Assembly: GCA_902623075.1 (NCBI GenBank)
Contig: CACNSD010000006.1
Coordinates: forward strand, 19,651-83,650
Reading direction: 5' to 3'
From: an uncultured Pelagibacteraceae bacterium
Lineage (GTDB): Bacteria > Pseudomonadota > Alphaproteobacteria > Pelagibacterales > Pelagibacteraceae
DNA: 64,000 bases
The position numbers and the translations under genes are program-made. This document shows, piece after piece, positions 61,222 to 64,000 of this stretch (the stretch's first letter is position 1; the number at the start of each line of letters is the position of its first letter). The notes beneath the pieces were generated by a model. It was given only the letters and a program-made list of their open reading frames with translations, searched no databases and had not been told where the DNA came from.

Positions 61222-63035
61222 TGATTAAAGGTAATTTTATAGATAATTTGCCTAGAGTTTATGGGATCTATACTGGAGGTTTTATAGGTTTCATTATTGT
61301 AATGGCAATTGCAGAACAGATGGGTATGACTGCTAAAGCGATAGGTATTGCTTTTGTTGCATTTACCGTATTCATCTACGCATTAATTGGTTATCTATCA
61401 AGAACAGCCCAAGCAGATGCATATTATGTAGCTGGAAGGCAAGTACCAACAGTCTTCAACGGAATGGCGACTGCAGCAGACTGGATGTCTGGTGCTTCAT
61501 TCGTTGCAATGGCGGGTGGTATTTACTTTAAAGGTTACGGGTATATGGCTCTACTTGTAGGTTGGACTGGTGGTTACGTGCTTGTTGCATCTTTATTAGC
61601 ACCATACTTAAGAAAATTTGGCTGTTATACAGTCCCAGATTTTATAGGTACAAGATACGGTGGTAATCTAGCTAGATTTAGCGCAGTGGTAGTTTTAACT
61701 GTTGCTTCATTTACCTATGTGACTGCACAAATTAACGCTACAGGTACTATTGCATCTGTTGCACTTGATATCCCATTCCAATACGCAGTTTATGTTGGAC
61801 TAATAAGTATTTTATTATGTTCAATGTTAGGTGGTATGAGAGGGGTAACTTGGACACAAGTTGCACAATATATCGTACTAATTATAGCATACCTACTTCC
61901 AGTATTCTGGATCAGTAACAAAATGGGTGCAGGTTTCTTCCCTCACTTCATGTTAGCTGATGAGGTAGCTAGAATTGGTGAATTAGAACAACAGTTCGGT
62001 TTTGTTAAAAACGCAGCTGCTGATCTAAAATCAGTACCTAAAGGCTTAGCAGGAATAACTAAAGCTCACTCTGCAGTGAACGCTACACCTTGGGCATTTA
62101 TTTCATTAGCATTAGCGATGATGATGGGAACAGCTTCATTACCGCACGTGATGATGAGATATTTTACTACTCCAAGTGTAAAAGCAGCTAGAAAATCAGT
62201 AGGTTGGTCACTATTCTTTATCTTCCTACTTTATTCTTCTGCTCCAATGTTAGCTACTTTATCTAAGTTATCATTGATCGACCCGAATTTACCAACTGGT
62301 ATTATCGGTAAGACATTTGCAGAAGTGGAAGCTATAGATTGGTACCAAAACTGGAACCAAGCAAACCTAATGTTTATCAGCGACTTTAACGGAAATGGAA
62401 CTCTAGAATTAAATGAGTTCTTCATGGGTGGTAAAGCCGTTGTATTAGCAACACCAGAGATAGCTGGGTTACCTTACGTAATTTCAGGTCTAGTTGCTGC
62501 AGGAGGTATGGCAGCTGCCATGTCTACTGCCGATGGTTTGATTCTAGCGATTGCAAACGCTATATCACATGATGTTTACTATAAGATCATTGATCCGAAA
62601 GCGGAAACTGCAAAAAGACTACTTGTTGCGAGGGTATTACTTGTAATAATTGGTTTTGCTGGAGCAACTATTGCAGCAATGGAGATTCAAGGAATCTTAG
62701 GTTCAGTTATCTGGGCTTTTGATTTTGCGATGTCTGGATTGTTCTTCCCACTTGTACTTGGTGTATGGTGGAAGAGAGCTAATAGACAAGGTGCGATTGC
62801 TGGTATGCTAGGAGGTCTAGCTGCTGGAGCTTGGTACTTAGTTTGGGTACGAACTGGCGGAAGTGGATTCCTAGGAATTACTCAGTTAACATTTGGTATC
62901 TTCGGATCAGCTGTTAGTTTAGTTTTAATGGTAGTAGTTAGTTTAATGACTGCAGAACCAGATAAAGCTACTCAAAAAATGGTTGATGATGTACGTGTAC
63001 CGAGTGGTAAATCAATTCTTGGTAAATCACACTAA
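61221..63035 (+). CDS. VC_2705-family sodium/solute symporter large subunit (acetate-type), with EF-hand-like loop
   Basis: 604 residues, about 13 predicted spans of the SSS family (AGRQVPTVFNGMATAADWMSGASF, GYVLVASLLAPYLRKFG). Its closest known relatives move acetate and other short acids (ActP). The loop at 388-399, DFNGNGTLELNE, has the 12-residue EF-hand pattern with D, N, N, G, L and E at canonical positions. Codon use is visibly more GC-rich in third positions than that of neighbours, consistent with high expression. It follows acs and probably provides acetate for it. Confidence 0.94.
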   Translation: MIKGNFIDNLPRVYGIYTGGFIGFIIVMAIAEQMGMTAKAIGIAFVAFTVFIYALIGYLSRTAQADAYYVAGRQVPTVFNGMATAADWMSGASFVAMAGGIYFKGYGYMALLVGWTGGYVLVASLLAPYLRKFGCYTVPDFIGTRYGGNLARFSAVVVLTVASFTYVTAQINATGTIASVALDIPFQYAVYVGLISILLCSMLGGMRGVTWTQVAQYIVLIIAYLLPVFWISNKMGAGFFPHFMLADEVARIGELEQQFGFVKNAAADLKSVPKGLAGITKAHSAVNATPWAFISLALAMMMGTASLPHVMMRYFTTPSVKAARKSVGWSLFFIFLLYSSAPMLATLSKLSLIDPNLPTGIIGKTFAEVEAIDWYQNWNQANLMFISDFNGNGTLELNEFFMGGKAVVLATPEIAGLPYVISGLVAAGGMAAAMSTADGLILAIANAISHDVYYKIIDPKAETAKRLLVARVLLVIIGFAGATIAAMEIQGILGSVIWAFDFAMSGLFFPLVLGVWWKRANRQGAIAGMLGGLAAGAWYLVWVRTGGSGFLGITQLTFGIFGSAVSLVLMVVVSLMTAEPDKATQKMVDDVRVPSGKSILGKSH

Positions 63036-63046
63036 ATAAATCTTTT

Positions 63047-63076
63047 AAAGGGGCGATTAATTTCGCCCCTTTTATT
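63047..63076 (+). terminator. Intrinsic terminator after the symporter operon
   Basis: AAAGGGGCGA (63047-63056) pairs with TCGCCCCTTT (63063-63072) around TTAATT, followed by TTATTT. It lies 12 nt past the symporter stop on the same strand. Confidence 0.88.
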
Positions 63077-63104
63077 TCACTACTTTTTCCAATATAAATT
63101 TTGA

Positions 63105-63455
63105 ATGTCGGCAAATTTTCATCCTTTAATATATTTTATTGATTATTTGCTTGGAATTATCATGTGGACTTTAATTGGAAGAGTAGCAATGAATATTTTC
63201 CAAAGGGAAGACTCTCAATTTTTTTTTATGAGAGTATTTGTGAAATACACCAATCCTCTAATAAAATTATTTAAACCAATCACACCTTCTTTTATTATTG
63301 GGCCATTAGTGCCTTTATATGTTGCTTGGTTTTTCTACATGATTAGATTTTATCTAATGCCTTGGATCTTGGGGTATTCGGTGATGGGAATGTTGTCATT
63401 TCCTTTGGAGAGTGAAATTTCTAGACAAATTTATCAATTTTTTAATTCATTTTAA
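63105..63455 (+). CDS. YggT-like membrane protein
   Basis: 116 residues with two or three spans. IDYLLGIIMWTLIGRVAMNIF, then FVKYTNPLIKLFKPITPSFI, resembles the YggT layout (span, TNP-like segment, Pro-rich turn, span). It is less similar than the protein at 53560-53850 and may be only distantly related. It is located 32 nt after the symporter terminator and just upstream of rpe. Confidence 0.72.
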   Translation: MSANFHPLIYFIDYLLGIIMWTLIGRVAMNIFQREDSQFFFMRVFVKYTNPLIKLFKPITPSFIIGPLVPLYVAWFFYMIRFYLMPWILGYSVMGMLSFPLESEISRQIYQFFNSF

Positions 63456-63489
63456 TTTTTAAAATTGATACTAGTTAATCTAGCATTTA

Positions 63490-64000
63490 ATGAAAAATAT
63501 ACAAATTTCACCTTCAATTCTTTCGGCTGACTTTAGTCAATTAGGTTCGGAAATTAAAAGACTCGAAGAAGGTGGAGCTGATATGATTCATGTGGATGTG
63601 ATGGACGGTCATTTTGTTCCTAATCTTACAATAGGTCCACCTGTAATTAAAGCTCTTCGAAAACATTGTTCATTAAAATTTGATGTTCATTTAATGATAT
63701 CACCAGTTCATAAATACATAGAAGCTTACGCTGATGCTGGAGCAGACATAATTACTATTCACCCTGAGGCGACTGATAATTTAAAAAATTCAATTAAAAG
63801 AATAAAAGAAAAAAATAAAAAAGTTGGAGTCTCACTTAATCCCGAAACTAAAATTGATTTAATCATAGATTTATTAGATCAAATAGATTTAGTTTTAATT
63901 ATGAGTGTAAATCCTGGATTTGGGGGGCAAAAATTTATGCCAGAAGTTTTAGACAAAATTAAAGAATTAAAAAAAATAAGAGAGCAAAAAAATTTTGATT
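63490..64000 (+). CDS. rpe: Ribulose-phosphate 3-epimerase (partial, 3' end outside window)
   Basis: The first 170 codons are visible, starting at ATG 63490. SPSILSADFSQLG, HVDVMDGHFVPNLTIGP with the metal-binding Asp/His, FDVHLMI, and MSVNPGFGGQKF are the standard epimerase motifs. It interconverts ribulose-5-phosphate and xylulose-5-phosphate in the pentose phosphate pathway. The gene runs off the right edge. Confidence 0.95.
   Translation, partial: MKNIQISPSILSADFSQLGSEIKRLEEGGADMIHVDVMDGHFVPNLTIGPPVIKALRKHCSLKFDVHLMISPVHKYIEAYADAGADIITIHPEATDNLKNSIKRIKEKNKKVGVSLNPETKIDLIIDLLDQIDLVLIMSVNPGFGGQKFMPEVLDKIKELKKIREQKNFD

Overview
This window is AT-rich, densely packed alphaproteobacterial DNA and looks like a SAR11 (Candidatus Pelagibacter) chromosome. 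The evidence is the very low GC content, gene gaps that are mostly a few bases, ATGA/TAATG-style overlaps, and the gene content: several Tat- or Sec-exported TRAP binding proteins, a split cytochrome c maturation cluster, Ccm System I, DUF2794, IalB and a VC_2705-type acetate symporter. The species call is inferred from style and gene content. I found no tRNA, rRNA, IS element, prophage or CRISPR array. No gene-free stretch reaches 300 bases; the longest is 32810-32983.

Region 1 (about 0.1-21 kb, minus strand) is a transport and organic-acid island. It holds TRAP system A (8646-9803 binding protein, then small and large permease), an amidase and a small membrane protein. TRAP system B follows (3839-4975 onward); its large permease carries a 330-residue coiled-coil tail. 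Upstream are a five-gene ABC importer with two unlike ATPases plus a zinc alcohol dehydrogenase, and TRAP system C with a PEP-mutase/isocitrate-lyase-family enzyme and a beta-hydroxyacid dehydrogenase. In all four transport operons a stem-loop sits just after the binding-protein gene, which should allow more binding protein than permease to be made.

Region 2 (21-28 kb) holds an EamA exporter and 2-hydroxyacid/2-oxoacid enzymes: a D-2-hydroxyacid dehydrogenase, a GlcD-type flavoprotein, an aminotransferase and two tandem FMN-dependent L-2-hydroxyacid dehydrogenases. Together with the TRAP systems this suggests use of lactate-, glycolate- or 2-oxoacid-like substrates.

Region 3 (28-38.7 kb) contains a PagL-like outer-membrane protein, ccmH-ccmG-ccmF-ccmE-ccmD-ccmC, hspQ, yciB, DUF2794, a Bax-inhibitor-1 protein, an aldo/keto reductase, IalB, argG and two small membrane proteins.

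Region 4 (38.7-49.6 kb) is the most unusual part. It has a photolyase-like protein whose domains appear in reversed order. It also has a PhrB-type (6-4) photolyase homologue that lacks most Fe-S ligands, followed by an easily missed 43-codon DUF2256 gene, a DUF4174 fusion, a CRTAC1/FG-GAP protein, a Cys-rich secreted protein and a phosphatidylcholine synthase. Divergent from these, only 27 bp away, run an SDR without its catalytic Tyr, DUF6356, a truncated adenylate-forming protein, a PQQ sugar-dehydrogenase-like protein and a NAPE-PLD-like hydrolase.

Region 5 (49.6-64 kb) holds a fluoroacetate-dehalogenase-like hydrolase with a TauD-type dioxygenase and an AEC carrier, then folD, YggT, MscS, hemD, hemC, tsaD and an EVE-domain protein. 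It ends with acetyl-CoA synthetase bearing a lysine-rich tail, a two-subunit acetate-type symporter and the start of rpe. Acs and the symporter probably form an acetate uptake and activation unit.
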